DNA of 64,000 nt from Pseudomonas zanjanensis (GTDB lineage: Bacteria > Pseudomonadota > Gammaproteobacteria > Pseudomonadales > Pseudomonadaceae): contig NZ_JABWRB020000001.1 of NCBI RefSeq assembly GCF_014268745.2, forward strand, positions 744,001 through 808,000, in the 5' to 3' direction. A program made the position numbers and the translations under genes. Each line of letters starts with the position of its first letter. The first letter of the stretch is position 1. Under the pieces are notes generated by a model. It was not told the origin of the DNA and searched no databases. It worked only from the letters and a program-made list of their open reading frames with translations. Positions 1 to 9,204 of the stretch are shown here, one piece after another.

Positions 1-68
1 AAGTGGATGCTGCGGACCTTCTTGGACGCTATGCGGTTCTTGCGTGACTTGATCTACTGGAGCATTGC

Positions 69-226
69 ATGACGACGCCATTCAAGCTGGCGGAATTGCT
101 GATCGCCATCGAGCGGGATGATTGACCACCAGAGACCGTCAACTGCTTCGCGATACCGTCAGTGGTTACGCTCCGGACGGTGAGATTGTCGACTGGATCT
201 ACCAGCAACGCCGTCTCGAACCCTGA
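69..226 (+). pseudogene. 3' remnant of a WbpM-like nucleotide-sugar dehydratase/epimerase gene, frame-broken
   Basis: Two adjacent reading frames together resemble the C-terminus of the large WbpM/CapD-type polysaccharide biosynthesis proteins of Pseudomonas. Frame A, from the ATG at 69, reads KLAELLIAIERDD and stops at 126. Frame B ends at 226 and reads RQLLRDTVSGYAPDGEIVDW followed by IYQQRRLEP. A family member should read straight through, so at least one frameshift separates the halves. The sequence before 69 (a short frame ending at 72) is not recognisable as this family, so only about the last 50 codons remain. WbpM-type enzymes act in O-antigen sugar synthesis, so this may mark the edge of an O-antigen locus to the left. 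The family call rests on remembered C-terminal motifs. Confidence 0.55.
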
Positions 227-284
227 TTATTACACACGCCGTAACGTACACATTTTTGACAGCGACACATCATCGCCTAAGTTT

Positions 285-313
285 GAGAGGCAGCTTCGGA
301 AAAGCTGCTTCTC
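285..313 (+). terminator. Hairpin ahead of the comEA-like gene
   Basis: GAGAGGCAGCTT at 285-296 pairs with 302-313 (one G-T wobble) around a five-base loop. Only a weak T run follows, so it may be an imperfect terminator for the upstream remnant or a leader hairpin. It ends 27 bases before the ATG at 341. Confidence 0.45.
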
Positions 314-340
314 TCTTAACGATGTCATGGAGCGTCATTT

Positions 341-676
341 ATGCGTACAGGCTACTTCTACTCTTTGATTTTTGCCCTTCTGACCAGCGCCTCGATTGCT
401 GCTATCGCTGCCCCAGTGGTCAAACCCGAGTCGGTCGCCACGTCTCAGGCCGTGGAGCAGCCAGCCAAAACCCAGGGCGCCAAGGTGGATTTAAACGGGG
501 CGGATGCTGCAACGTTGCAGCGCGAGCTGTCAGGCATAGGGAAGGGCAAAGCCGAAGCGATTGTTGCGTATCGGGAGAGTAATGGGCCGTTCTCTTCAAT
601 AGAGGAGTTGCTGGAGGTCAAGGGGATCGGCAAGTCGATTCTCGACAGGAACCGTGACAAGCTGGAAGTGAATTGA
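341..676 (+). CDS. ComEA family helix-hairpin-helix DNA-binding protein, secreted
   Basis: A 111-residue protein. An N-terminal signal peptide (residues 1 to about 23, hydrophobic core FALLTSASIAAIAA) is followed by a Pro/Gln-rich linker. A ComEA-type domain occupies about residues 48-111, with paired helix-hairpin-helix motifs (LSGIGKGKAEAI and VKGIGKSILD). The family binds double-stranded DNA non-specifically in the periplasm; in competent bacteria it helps pull in DNA. The gene stands alone between a sugar-biosynthesis remnant and a GntR regulator and has its own terminator. The same kind of stand-alone gene after wbpM is known in Pseudomonas, so a role in natural transformation is possible but not shown by context. 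The start has a GGAG-like site (ATGGAGCG) just upstream. Confidence 0.9.
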   Translation: MRTGYFYSLIFALLTSASIAAIAAPVVKPESVATSQAVEQPAKTQGAKVDLNGADAATLQRELSGIGKGKAEAIVAYRESNGPFSSIEELLEVKGIGKSILDRNRDKLEVN

Positions 677-690
677 GTTTGTAATTGAAA

Positions 691-717
691 GAGGCCGGTC
701 GAATAGACTGGCCTTTT
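691..717 (+). terminator. Rho-independent terminator after the comEA-like gene
   Basis: GGCCGGTC (693-700) pairs with GACTGGCC (706-713), five-base loop, then TTTT. It lies 15 bases after the stop codon. Confidence 0.85.
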
Positions 718-789
718 CGCCAGCTGGTGTTTGCAAATTCCGAAGGCTTTTCCGTGGTTGGCATAAATAATGATTATCTACAGCCAATC

Positions 790-804
790 GATTGTTCAAC
801 AATC
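790..804. promoter_or_regulatory. Predicted GntR (FCD-type) operator
   Basis: GATTGTT-C-AACAATC is a perfect 15-bp palindrome. It contains TTGT-N3-ACAA, which fits the TNGT-N(0-3)-ACNA half-sites known for FadR/FCD regulators. It lies 14 bases before the ATG of the adjacent GntR gene and just ahead of its Shine-Dalgarno, so autoregulation is the simplest reading. Confidence 0.7.
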
Positions 805-818
805 CAAGGCCTTCATCC

Positions 819-1472
819 ATGACCAACACTCTCTCCCTCGCCGACCAGATCACTCTGGAGCTACGCGCCGACATCATTGGCGGCCGCCTGCTGCCAGGCA
901 TGGCGTTGGTAGAGAACAGCCTGGTATCGGCCTACAACGCTTCGCGCAATACCATCCGCGAAGCGTTACACCGCCTGGGCCAGGAAGGCCTGACCCGTTA
1001 CGTGCGCAACAAAGGGGTAATGGTCCGCAGGCTCGGTGTCGATGACGTGCGAGATCTGTTCAAGGTCCGTCGCACCTTGGAGCTTCAGGCCATCCTAGGC
1101 AGCCAACCATTACGCGAGTATCAGTCAGACCGGATGCTCGAAACACTCGAGGCGGCGGATCTGGCTCGGGAGCGTGAGGACTGGCGTTCGGTCGGTACTC
1201 ATGGCCTGGCGTTCCATCAGCACATCGTTGGTTTGATGCGCAGTCCGTTGCTGGATGAGTTCTTCACTAATGTGGTCGCACAACTGCGCCTGGTGTTTAG
1301 CTCCGCACCCGATGAGGCACGTTTTCAGGCGCCGTGGCTGGCCCGTGACCGGCGCATTCATGATTGGCTGGCCGAAGGCGACAAGTCGGCGGCTCACGAA
1401 GCGATGAGCCTTTATCTCGATGATTCCGAGCAACTGCTTTTGCAGATGCTGGCTCCCACCCATCACCCCTGA
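819..1472 (+). CDS. GntR family transcriptional regulator, FCD (FadR) subfamily
   Basis: A 217-residue regulator. A winged helix-turn-helix of the GntR type occupies about residues 8-75 (Q-I-T-L-E-L-R, then SRNTIREALHRLGQEGL and a basic wing). An all-helical FCD effector domain fills about residues 80-210. The ATG at 819 is preferred over a TTG at 792 because an AAGG site lies nine bases before it and the conserved domain begins just after it. The gene ends 15 bases before a DUF1989 gene on the same strand, so the pair is probably one operon and the DUF1989 protein is the likely target. FCD domains usually bind small carboxylic acids through a metal; the ligand here is unknown. Confidence 0.88.
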   Translation: MTNTLSLADQITLELRADIIGGRLLPGMALVENSLVSAYNASRNTIREALHRLGQEGLTRYVRNKGVMVRRLGVDDVRDLFKVRRTLELQAILGSQPLREYQSDRMLETLEAADLAREREDWRSVGTHGLAFHQHIVGLMRSPLLDEFFTNVVAQLRLVFSSAPDEARFQAPWLARDRRIHDWLAEGDKSAAHEAMSLYLDDSEQLLLQMLAPTHHP

Positions 1473-1487
1473 TCAAGGACCCGCGCC

Positions 1488-2339
1488 ATGTACAAAGACT
1501 ACCCAGCCGCCTACCAGGTCAGCAAAGGTTCAGCCCTGCAGGTGGACAAACCCTTCTACGACCGTATCCGCACCCAGCAGGACAAACGCAGCCTGATCGA
1601 GCAGTTCGAAGTGCCCATCCGCACTGGCCGCGCCTGGCACGTACCCGCCGGTCACGTGTTCCGCGTCACCACCCCAGTAGGGCCGCAAGTGGGGGACTTC
1701 AACGTCTGGAATGCCCATGACCCGCGGGAGCGCCTCTGGGCGGCGCGCACCCGTCAGCTTCAGGGCGCTCATGTCAGCACCCATGATCGGTTGTGGTCGA
1801 ACCTGCCATTCCTGCGGCCGTTGGTGACCATCACCGACGACAGCCTGGCCGGCTACGGCATCGATGAGCATGGTGGACGATTGCATGATCTGCTGGGTAC
1901 GCGCTGTGATCCCTATGTAAACAAGATGCTGACCGGGGAGGATTTCCATCATCACTGCCATTCGAACCTGACCCGTGCGGTGTTGCCCCACGGCCTGACT
2001 GAGTTCGACGTGCATGATGTGCTGAATATTTTCCAGTGCACAGGGCTCAATCATGACGACATGTACTTCATGAAGGCCTGTCCGGCGCAGAAGGGTGATT
2101 ACCTGGAGTTTTTTGCCGAGATCGATTTGTTGTGTGCCTTGTCCACCTGCCCGGGTGGTGACCTGTCGCTGGCGATGTGGGGGCCGGACGCGCAGGATCC
2201 TCTCAGCGTCTGCCGCCCGCTGGGTGTGGAGATCTATCGGTTGGAGGATTCATTGCTGGAGGACTGGAGCCAGCCTGAGCGGGCCGCGTACAAGGGGCTG
2301 CATGGCTTGCATATTGCCAAGGCGGATTGGGAAAAATAG
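1488..2339 (+). CDS. DUF1989 / urea carboxylase-associated family protein
   Basis: A 283-residue soluble protein of the DUF1989 family. The family's histidine and cysteine pattern is visible (GDFNVWN near the N-terminal third, DFHHHCHSNL, FQCTGLNHDD and STCPGGDLS). Family members often flank urea carboxylase and allophanate hydrolase genes and are thought to act in nitrogen or amine metabolism; the reaction is not settled. No urea carboxylase gene is present here. The only partner is the GntR gene 15 bases upstream, so this is an orphan two-gene unit. The start has no obvious alternative, and an AAGGA-like site (CAAGGACC) precedes it. Confidence 0.82.
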   Translation: MYKDYPAAYQVSKGSALQVDKPFYDRIRTQQDKRSLIEQFEVPIRTGRAWHVPAGHVFRVTTPVGPQVGDFNVWNAHDPRERLWAARTRQLQGAHVSTHDRLWSNLPFLRPLVTITDDSLAGYGIDEHGGRLHDLLGTRCDPYVNKMLTGEDFHHHCHSNLTRAVLPHGLTEFDVHDVLNIFQCTGLNHDDMYFMKACPAQKGDYLEFFAEIDLLCALSTCPGGDLSLAMWGPDAQDPLSVCRPLGVEIYRLEDSLLEDWSQPERAAYKGLHGLHIAKADWEK

Positions 2340-2370
2340 CACCGCGTTTTGCTATCGGGTGCCTGCTTGT

Positions 2371-2500
2371 GTGGCGAGGGAGCTTGCTCCCGCTGGGCTG
2401 CGCAGCAGCCCCAGCGGCCAAAACTCGATTTAGCCTGACACTCCGCGCCAGCAGGGTTAGGGCCGCTTCGCGCCCCAGCGGGAGCAAGCTCCCTCGCCAC
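2371..2500. repeat. REP pair (GTGGCGAGGGAGCTTGCTCC type)
   Basis: Two inverted copies of a Pseudomonas extragenic palindrome, beginning GTGGCGAGGG at 2371 and ending CCCTCGCCAC at 2500. They sit between the convergent DUF1989 and DUF2897 genes. Five other pairs of this type occur in the window. Confidence 0.9.
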
Positions 2501-2524
2501 AAAAGCACTAAGCAAGCCAGGTAA

Positions 2525-2692
2525 TCAACGGTCCTTGGCTTCTTTGGCATCCATTTCCGCATTGCGCTCGGCAACACGCTTGCGCTGTTCGTCCGTGAGT
2601 TCGACTTTGTTGGCCGTGTCGCGCAGCATCATCAGGCCTCCCACGATCGAGCCGATTGCGACAATCAGAATCAACCAGGCATACCAGGGCAT
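2525..2692 (-). CDS. DUF2897 family small membrane protein
   Basis: A 55-residue protein. One transmembrane helix (about residues 4-22, WYAWLILIVAIGSIVGGLMM) is followed by a charged tail rich in Glu, Lys and Arg (LTDEQRKRVAERNAEMDAKEAKD). This matches the short DUF2897 proteins of gammaproteobacteria, which have no known function. The ATG at 2692 is chosen over longer upstream options because AAGGAGAG lies at the right distance and the conserved protein begins MPWY. It is the gene just downstream of the permease on the same strand, about 120 bases away, but co-transcription is uncertain. Confidence 0.8.
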   Translation of the reverse strand: MPWYAWLILIVAIGSIVGGLMMLRDTANKVELTDEQRKRVAERNAEMDAKEAKDR

Positions 2693-2812
2693 AGGGCTCT
2701 CCTTGAGGGCGCGATGGACAGACGAACGTTTCGCCAATCCATCGCACTTACCACTTATGAGCGAATGTTGTTCGCAGTGGTTCAATACTACGCCCGTTCT
2801 GCCGGCTTCACC

Positions 2813-4177
2813 TCACAGCCCGGTCAGCATCGCATCGGCGGGAGCATCCGCACGCAGTTGTGCGGTGAGGACGAAGTAGACAAAGCCCACCGCCATGAAG
2901 CCAAGGAAGATCAGCCCGATCAACGCGTTGAACCAGGCCATCGCCACCAGGCACACCACCGCCAGCACCAGGGCGATCCCCGGCACGATCGGGTAACCCG
3001 GTGCGCGGAAAGTACGTTCCAGGTTGGGTTCGGTTTTGCGCAGCTTGAACAGGCTGAGCATGCTCATGATGTACATGACGATGGCACCGAACACGGCCAT
3101 GGTGATCATCGCGGCGGTGAGGGTCATGCCGCCGAGGTTGATCAGGCCGTCGCTGTAGATTGCGGCAATGCCGATCAGTCCGCCGGCGATGATCGCCCGG
3201 TGCGGGGTCTGGAAACGTGACAGTTTGGCCAGGGAGGCGGGCAGGTAGCCGGCGCGGGCCAGGGCGAAGAACTGCCGTGAGTAGCCGAGGATGATGCCGT
3301 GGAAACTCGCCACCAGGCCGAACAGGCCGATCCACACCAGCATGTGCAGCCAGCCGGAGCTTTCGCCGACCACGGTTTTCATGGCTTGGGGCAGGGGATC
3401 GTTGATGTTCGACAGGGTACGCCAATCGCCGACGCCGCCGGCCATGAACATGACGCCCATGGCCAGGAACACCAGGGTCAGGATGCCGCTGATGTAGGCC
3501 TTGGGAATCGTGCGTTTCGGGTCCTTGGCTTCTTCGGCGGCCATGGCCGCGCCTTCGATGGCGAGGAAGAACCAGATGGCGAAGGGGATCGCGGCGAACA
3601 TCCCGGCGATGGCCGGTGCGCCGAACACATCGGAGCCGGCCCAGCCGTTGAGGGCGAAGCTGCTGAAACTGAACGCCGGGGCCACGACGCCCATGAACAC
3701 CAGCAGTTCGGCCACCGCCAGTACGCAGACAACCAACTCGAACGTCGCGGCCAGTTTGACCCCGAGGATGTTCAGGCCCATGAACACGATATAGGCGCCG
3801 ACGGCGGCGTGTTTTGGGTCCAGCGCTGGGAATTGCACGTTCAGGTAGGCGCCGATGGCCAGGGCAATCGCCGGCGGGGCGAAGACGAATTCGATCAGTG
3901 TTGCCAGCCCGGCAATCAATCCGCCTTTCTCGCCGAAGGCGCGACGGCTGTAGGCAAACGGCCCGCCGGCATGGGGAATGGCGGTGGTCAGTTCGGTGAA
4001 GCTGAAAATGAAGCAGGTGTACATGGCCGCCACCATGAAGGACGTCACCAAAAAGCCCAGTGTCCCGGCCACGCCCCAGCCGTAGCTCCAGCCGAAATAC
4101 TCGCCGGAAATCACCAGGCCGACGGCAATGCCCCATAAATGCAGGGTGCCCAGGGTGGGTTTGAGTTGTGTGTTCAT
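2813..4177 (-). CDS. Ethanolamine permease (APC superfamily)
   Basis: A 454-residue inner-membrane transporter with about 12 hydrophobic helices. The N-terminus (LGTLHLWGIAVGLVISGEYF, then GWSYGWGVAGT) and the helix-6 region (FLAIEGAAMAAEEAKDPKR) are typical of the ethanolamine permease branch of the amino acid-polyamine-organocation superfamily. It would import ethanolamine for use as carbon or nitrogen source. No ethanolamine ammonia-lyase (eutBC) genes lie nearby, so the substrate is inferred from similarity alone. The start at 4177 follows a GAGGGGAG site; a longer reading frame upstream lacks conserved sequence and runs into a REP element. Confidence 0.85.
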   Translation of the reverse strand: MNTQLKPTLGTLHLWGIAVGLVISGEYFGWSYGWGVAGTLGFLVTSFMVAAMYTCFIFSFTELTTAIPHAGGPFAYSRRAFGEKGGLIAGLATLIEFVFAPPAIALAIGAYLNVQFPALDPKHAAVGAYIVFMGLNILGVKLAATFELVVCVLAVAELLVFMGVVAPAFSFSSFALNGWAGSDVFGAPAIAGMFAAIPFAIWFFLAIEGAAMAAEEAKDPKRTIPKAYISGILTLVFLAMGVMFMAGGVGDWRTLSNINDPLPQAMKTVVGESSGWLHMLVWIGLFGLVASFHGIILGYSRQFFALARAGYLPASLAKLSRFQTPHRAIIAGGLIGIAAIYSDGLINLGGMTLTAAMITMAVFGAIVMYIMSMLSLFKLRKTEPNLERTFRAPGYPIVPGIALVLAVVCLVAMAWFNALIGLIFLGFMAVGFVYFVLTAQLRADAPADAMLTGL

Positions 4178-4344
4178 CGGTGGCTCCCCTCGATCCATAG
4201 CAAAAGCGCTAGGGAGGACTGTGCAGCGGGCGTGCCAGGCTGGCGGGGGCGGTCGTAATGGGTGGAATCGTGTCGTATCGGGGATGTTCGCTGCTTTATG
4301 TGCCCCTGTTGTGCGCCAGTTGAGGGCGTTGGCGCTGATGATGC

Positions 4345-4446
4345 CGCCTTCGCGAGCAAGCCCGCTCCCACACTGGACTTGCGGTGAACAGTCGATTTCA
4401 TGCACACCACAAATCCTTGTGGGAGCGGGCTTGCTCGCGAAGAGGC
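4345..4446. repeat. REP pair (TGTGGGAGCGGGCTTGCTCG type)
   Basis: Inverted copies, CTTCGCGAGCAAGCCCGCTC on the left arm and GGGAGCGGGCTTGCTCGCGA on the right. They lie in the divergent region between the permease and kdpF. Confidence 0.9.
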
Positions 4447-4482
4447 CCTCCCGATCACCGCCATAACAACGCGATAAATACA

Positions 4483-4502
4483 TTCTTTACAGATTCTTTA
4501 TC
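4483..4502 (+). promoter_or_regulatory. Predicted KdpE operator ahead of kdpF
   Basis: TTTACA (4486-4491) and TTTATC (4497-4502) form a direct repeat with an 11-base period. Escherichia coli KdpE binds a TTTATA-N5-TTTACA direct repeat of the same spacing. It lies about 92 bases before kdpF. A clear -35/-10 pair was not identified. Confidence 0.5.
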
Positions 4503-4593
4503 CCCCAATCCCGCTCTCGATCTCGCTCCTTTACAGCCTCCCTGCAGACAATCACTCCCCACACGGCACGACGCCGTATCACGGAGAAATCCC

Positions 4594-4683
4594 ATGAGTG
4601 TTCTGGACGGGGTGTCGCTGCTGCTGGCAGTGGCGCTGTTCATTTATCTGCTGGTTGCGCTGTTGCGCGCCGATCGGAACTAG
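4594..4683 (+). CDS. kdpF: KdpF, small subunit of the K+-transporting ATPase
   Basis: A 29-residue peptide, almost entirely one transmembrane helix (LLLAVALFIYLLVALL), ending in a short charged tail. KdpF is a known stabilising peptide of the KdpFABC complex and usually has 25-30 residues. It begins the kdp operon: an ACGGAGAA site lies just before the ATG, and the stop is 8 bases before kdpA. It is often missed by gene finders because of its size. Confidence 0.93.
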   Translation: MSVLDGVSLLLAVALFIYLLVALLRADRN

Positions 4684-4691
4684 GAGCGGTT

Positions 4692-6386
4692 ATGCACGGT
4701 TATGACTTCGGGCTGATCCTCGCCTTTTTCGCCCTGGTGCTGGTTCCGGCGCCGTTCCTGGGGCGGTTTTATTACCGAGTGATGGAAGGCCAGCGTACGT
4801 GGCTTTCGCCGATTCTCAGCCCGGTGGAGCGCGGTTGCTATCGCCTGGCCGGTGTCGACGCCACCGTTGAGCAGAGCTGGCAGAAATACACCCTGGCCTT
4901 GCTCGCGTTCAACCTGGCGGGTTTTGTCTTGCTGTTTGCGATTCTGCTGCTGCAGGGATATTTACCCCTCAATACCGACCAACTGCCCGGCATGGAGTGG
5001 ACCCAGGCTTTCAACACGGCCGTGAGCTTCATGACCAACACCAACTGGCAGTCCTACAGCGGTGAAGCGTCCCTGAGCTACCTGAGCCAGATGGTCGGCC
5101 TGACCGTGCAGAACTTTGTCAGCGCCGCCACCGGCCTGGCCGTGCTGGTGGCGCTGTGTCGCGGCATCGGGCGCAAGTCCGCCACGACGCTGGGTAACTT
5201 CTGGGTCGACATGACCCGCGCCACCCTCTATGGACTGTTGCCGCTGTGCCTGCTGCTGGCGTTACTCCTGGTCTGGCAGGGCGTGCCGCAGACCTTCGCC
5301 CACTATGTGCATGGGCTCACGCTGCAGGGTGCCGACCAGGTCATCCCGCTAGGGCCGGCCGCCAGCCAGATCGCCATCAAGCAACTGGGTACCAACGGCG
5401 GCGGTTTCTTCGGCGTCAACTCGGCGCACCCCTTCGAAAACCCGACGGCCTGGAGCAACCTGTTCGAAGTCGCTTCGATCATCCTGATTCCTGCCGCGCT
5501 AGTGTTCACCTTCGGTCATTACGTCAAGGACCTGCGCCAGAGCCGCGCGATCATCGCCTGCATGTTGGCGCTGTTCCTGATCGGCGGCGCCACGTCACTG
5601 TGGGCCGAATACCAGCCCAACCCGGCCCTGGACAACCCGGCCGTCGAACAAACCGCACCGCTGGAAGGCAAGGAAACCCGCTTCGGTACCACCGCCACCG
5701 TGCTGTGGTCGGTGACCACCACGGCCGCGTCCAACGGCTCGGTCAACGGCATGCACGACAGCCTCAACCCGCTCAGTGGCATGGTGTCGCTGGTGAACAT
5801 GATGGTCGGCGAGGTGATCTTCGGCGGCGTCGGGGCCGGGCTCTACGGGATGCTGTTGAACGTGCTGATCGCGGTGTTCCTGGCCGGCTTGATGATCGGT
5901 CGCACCCCGGAATACCTGGGCAAGAAGCTGGGCGCCCGAGAGGTGCAACTGTTGGTCGCAACGCTGCTGGTGATGCCCGTCAGCGTGCTGGTGCTGGGGG
6001 CTGTCGCCGCCAGCCTGCCCGGGCCGGCCGCGGCGGTGAGCAACCCTGGCGCCCATGGTTTCAGCCAGTTGTTGTACGCCTACACCTCGGCGGGGGCGAA
6101 CAACGGTTCGGCATTCGCCGGGTTCGGTGCCAATACACCCTTCCACAACCTGATGCTGGGCCTGGGCATGCTGATCGGCCGGTTCGGCTACATCCTGCCG
6201 GTGCTGGCGTTGGCCGGCAGCCTGGCCTTGAAGAAGACCGCGCCGATTGGCCAGAACAGCTTTCCCACCCACGGCCCGCTGTTCGTGACCCTGTTGACCG
6301 TGACCATCCTGCTGGTCGGCGGCTTGACCTTCCTGCCGACCTTGGCGCTGGGGCCGATTGCCGAGCACCTGAGCATGGGCTTCTGA
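4692..6386 (+). CDS. kdpA: KdpA, K+-binding and translocating subunit
   Basis: A 564-residue membrane protein, about the normal KdpA length. It forms the potassium channel-like subunit of the high-affinity KdpFABC pump. The four selectivity-filter regions are visible: [40 protein letters not shown] and [11 protein letters not shown]. About ten hydrophobic helices are present. It follows kdpF by 8 bases and precedes kdpB by about 10 bases, consistent with one transcript. Expression is expected under potassium limitation through KdpD/KdpE encoded downstream. Confidence 0.98.
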   Translation: MHGYDFGLILAFFALVLVPAPFLGRFYYRVMEGQRTWLSPILSPVERGCYRLAGVDATVEQSWQKYTLALLAFNLAGFVLLFAILLLQGYLPLNTDQLPGMEWTQAFNTAVSFMTNTNWQSYSGEASLSYLSQMVGLTVQNFVSAATGLAVLVALCRGIGRKSATTLGNFWVDMTRATLYGLLPLCLLLALLLVWQGVPQTFAHYVHGLTLQGADQVIPLGPAASQIAIKQLGTNGGGFFGVNSAHPFENPTAWSNLFEVASIILIPAALVFTFGHYVKDLRQSRAIIACMLALFLIGGATSLWAEYQPNPALDNPAVEQTAPLEGKETRFGTTATVLWSVTTTAASNGSVNGMHDSLNPLSGMVSLVNMMVGEVIFGGVGAGLYGMLLNVLIAVFLAGLMIGRTPEYLGKKLGAREVQLLVATLLVMPVSVLVLGAVAASLPGPAAAVSNPGAHGFSQLLYAYTSAGANNGSAFAGFGANTPFHNLMLGLGMLIGRFGYILPVLALAGSLALKKTAPIGQNSFPTHGPLFVTLLTVTILLVGGLTFLPTLALGPIAEHLSMGF

Positions 6387-6396
6387 GGACTTGATG

Positions 6397-8451
6397 ATGA
6401 ATATGCCAATGAGCAAAACCATCGCCGCCAAGGCGCCGGAGCAACCCAAGACTCACCTGTCGGCCCTCTGGCGCCCGGCGTTGGTGCAAGCCTTCGTCAA
6501 GCTCGATCCTCGCCAGTTGCACCGTGCACCAGTGATGCTGGTGGTGGAGCTGACCGCGATCCTCACCACCGTGTTGTGCTTCATCCCCGACAGCGCCGTG
6601 CCGACCTTCGTCGCCGCGCAAATCGCCCTGTGGTTGTGGTTCACGGTGCTGTTCGCCAACTTCGCCGAAGCCTTGGCCGAAGGGCGGGGCAAGGCCCGGG
6701 CCGACAGCTTGAAGGCCGGCAGCGAAGGCCTCAACGCCCGTCGCCAGACCGCCAGCGGCTTTGAAATCATCCCCGCCACCCGTCTGCGCAAAGGCGATGT
6801 GGTGCGCGTCGAGGCCGGCGACATGATCCCCGGCGACGGTGAAGTGATCGAAGGCATCGCCGCGGTCAATGAGGCGGCGATCACTGGCGAGTCGGCACCG
6901 GTCATCCGTGAATCCGGCGGTGATCGCTCGGCCGTCACCGGCAATACGCGGCTGGTTTCCGACTGGCTGCTAATACGCATCACCAGCAATCCTGGTGAGT
7001 CCACTCTCGACCGCATGATCGCTTTGGTGGAAGGTGCCAAGCGCCAGAAAACCCCAAACGAAGTGGCGCTGGATATCCTGTTGATCGGCCTGACGCTGAT
7101 CTTCCTGTTGGTGGTGGTGACGCTGCAACCGTTTGCCCATTTCGCCAACGCCAGCCTGCCGCTGGTGTTTCTGGTGGCCCTGCTGGTCACCTTGATTCCC
7201 ACCACCATCGGGGGGTTGCTGTCGGCCATCGGCATCGCCGGGATGGACCGCTTGGTGCGCCTGAACGTGATCGCCAAATCCGGCCGCGCGGTCGAGGCGG
7301 CGGGGGATGTGCATGTGTTGATGCTGGACAAGACCGGCACCATCACCTTTGGCAATCGTCGCTGCACGGCGGTCTATGCCGCTGCCGGTGTGAGCGCCAA
7401 GGAACTGGCCGAAGGCGCGCTGTTCGCCTCGTTGGCCGATGACACGGCCGAGGGCAAGTCCATCGTCGAGTACCTGCGCGGTTTGCAACCACAGCCCGAG
7501 CCTGGCATCGACGCGCTGACGGCTGTGCCGTTCAGTGCCGAAACCCGTTTGTCCGGGGTCGACTATCAGGGCCGCATCTACCGCAAGGGCGCCGTGGATT
7601 CCTTGCTGGATTTCATCGGCCTTGCACGCAATGAGTTGCCGTCGGCACTGGCGCGGGAGGTCGACAAGATCGCCCAGAGTGGCGGCACGCCGCTGCTGGT
7701 GTGTGTGGACGGCCGGTTGCTGGGTGCCATCCACCTCAAAGACGTGGTCAAACCGGGCATCCGCGAGCGTTTCGCCGAGTTGCGCAAGCTGGGGATCCGC
7801 ACGGTGATGGTCACCGGCGATAACCCGCTGACTGCCGCGGCGATTGCCGCCGAGGCGGGTGTCGATGATGTGTTGGCGGAGGCCACGCCGGAAAAGAAAC
7901 TGGCGCGTATCCGTCACGAGCAAAATGACGGTCGGCTGGTGGCCATGTGTGGCGACGGTGCCAACGACGCCCCGGCGCTGGCCCAGGCCGATGTCGGCAT
8001 GGCGATGAACGACGGCACCCAGGCCGCGCGGGAGGCGGCCAACATGGTCGATCTCGACAGCGACCCGACCAAACTGCTGGACGTGGTGCAGATCGGCAAG
8101 GAGTTGCTGGTGACCCGTGGGGCGCTGACCACTTTTTCCATCGCCAATGACATCGCCAAATACTTTGCCATTTTGCCGGCACTGTTCGCCTCGATTTATC
8201 CACAGCTCGGCGTGTTGAACGTGATGCACCTGAGCAGCCCGCAGAGCGCGATTTTGTCGGCGATTGTCTTCAACGCCTTGATCATCGTCGTGCTCATCCC
8301 CCTGGCCCTGCGCGGCGTGCGCGTGCAAGCGGCAAGCGCGGCGGCGTTGTTGCGGCGCAATCTGTTGATCTATGGCCTGGGCGGGATCGTGGTGCCGTTC
8401 GTGGGGATCAAGGCGATCGATATGTTGCTGACGGCGTTGGGGCTGGTTTGA
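6397..8451 (+). CDS. kdpB: KdpB, P-type ATPase subunit
   Basis: About 684 residues. KdpB hydrolyses ATP to drive K+ import through KdpA. The phosphorylation motif [11 protein letters not shown] is present with Asp311 (numbered from the chosen start), and also TGES (about residue 165) and the hinge motif [11 protein letters not shown]. The hydrophobic segments match the type IA arrangement. Several in-frame starts cluster at 6394-6409; 6397 is chosen because GAGGA at 6385-6389 lies seven bases upstream. kdpC follows only after a 204-base gap that holds a REP pair. Confidence 0.98.
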   Translation: MNMPMSKTIAAKAPEQPKTHLSALWRPALVQAFVKLDPRQLHRAPVMLVVELTAILTTVLCFIPDSAVPTFVAAQIALWLWFTVLFANFAEALAEGRGKARADSLKAGSEGLNARRQTASGFEIIPATRLRKGDVVRVEAGDMIPGDGEVIEGIAAVNEAAITGESAPVIRESGGDRSAVTGNTRLVSDWLLIRITSNPGESTLDRMIALVEGAKRQKTPNEVALDILLIGLTLIFLLVVVTLQPFAHFANASLPLVFLVALLVTLIPTTIGGLLSAIGIAGMDRLVRLNVIAKSGRAVEAAGDVHVLMLDKTGTITFGNRRCTAVYAAAGVSAKELAEGALFASLADDTAEGKSIVEYLRGLQPQPEPGIDALTAVPFSAETRLSGVDYQGRIYRKGAVDSLLDFIGLARNELPSALAREVDKIAQSGGTPLLVCVDGRLLGAIHLKDVVKPGIRERFAELRKLGIRTVMVTGDNPLTAAAIAAEAGVDDVLAEATPEKKLARIRHEQNDGRLVAMCGDGANDAPALAQADVGMAMNDGTQAAREAANMVDLDSDPTKLLDVVQIGKELLVTRGALTTFSIANDIAKYFAILPALFASIYPQLGVLNVMHLSSPQSAILSAIVFNALIIVVLIPLALRGVRVQAASAAALLRRNLLIYGLGGIVVPFVGIKAIDMLLTALGLV

Positions 8452-8475
8452 GTCGTTGTGGCAGGTGAGGCCGTT

Positions 8476-8606
8476 GTGGCGAGGGAGCTTGCTCCCGCTG
8501 GGCTGCGAAGCAGCCCCAAGAAGCTGAATGCTATCTGCCCAGCACACCGCATTCGCTGATTTTCAGGGCTGCTGCGCAGCCCAGCGGGAGCAAGCTCCCT
8601 CGCCAC
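8476..8606. repeat. REP pair inside the kdp operon (GTGGCGAGGGAGCTTGCTCC type)
   Basis: Inverted copies beginning GTGGCGAGGG at 8476 and ending CCCTCGCCAC at 8606. They fill the gap between kdpB and kdpC. Confidence 0.9.
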
Positions 8607-8655
8607 AAACAGGTATGCCTGCCAATCAGCTGTTTTCTTATTCGAGGGTTTTGAG

Positions 8656-9201
8656 ATGTCCACTCTGATTCGCCCGGCCTTGAGCCTGTTATTACTGATG
8701 AGCCTGATCACCGGTGTCGCTTACCCGTTGGTGGTCACCGGCGTGGCGCAAGTCGCGTTTCCCGCCCAGGCTAACGGCAGCCTGATCGTCGACGCCGCCG
8801 GCAAGGTCCGAGGCTCTACGCTGATCGCCCAGGATTTCACCGGTGATGCCTGGTTTCATCCACGGCCATCGGCCGGTGCCTTCGCCACGGTCGCCAGCGG
8901 CGCCAGCAATTTCTCCCCGAGCAATCCGGCCCTGGCCACACGGGTGATCGATGCCGCCGGCAAGCTCCAGGTACCCGGTCAGGGCCCGGTGCCTCTGGCG
9001 CTGTTGACCACCTCCGCCAGCGGGCTGGATCCGCACTTGCCTCCGGCGGCGATTGCCTATCAACTGGCGCGTGTCGCCGCGGCGCGCAACCTGCCGATCT
9101 CGACGTTGCAGCAACTGCTCGACGTCAACATCCAGCAACCCTTGGTGGGCCCGCCTGTGGTGAATGTGTTGGCGCTGAACCTGGCCCTGGAAAAACTGTA
9201 A
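8656..9201 (+). CDS. kdpC: KdpC, accessory subunit of the K+-transporting ATPase
   Basis: A 181-residue protein with one N-terminal membrane helix (about residues 7-27) and a periplasmic domain. Family motifs GSxLIAQDF (as [20 protein letters not shown]) and [12 protein letters not shown] are intact. KdpC stabilises KdpB-KdpA and is needed for pump activity. The length is close to the usual 185-195. It is separated from kdpB by a REP pair, and a REP cluster also separates it from kdpD, so its expression level may differ from that of kdpFAB. Confidence 0.97.
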   Translation: MSTLIRPALSLLLLMSLITGVAYPLVVTGVAQVAFPAQANGSLIVDAAGKVRGSTLIAQDFTGDAWFHPRPSAGAFATVASGASNFSPSNPALATRVIDAAGKLQVPGQGPVPLALLTTSASGLDPHLPPAAIAYQLARVAAARNLPISTLQQLLDVNIQQPLVGPPVVNVLALNLALEKL

Positions 9202-9204
9202 AAC

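Noticed and set aside
1..72. A short open frame at the left edge as a gene end
   Set aside because: Only 23 codons are visible and I could not recognise a family.
2371..2500. REP pairs as possible CRISPR repeats
   Set aside because: Copies are inverted, not direct, occur as isolated pairs through the window, and have no regular spacers or cas genes.
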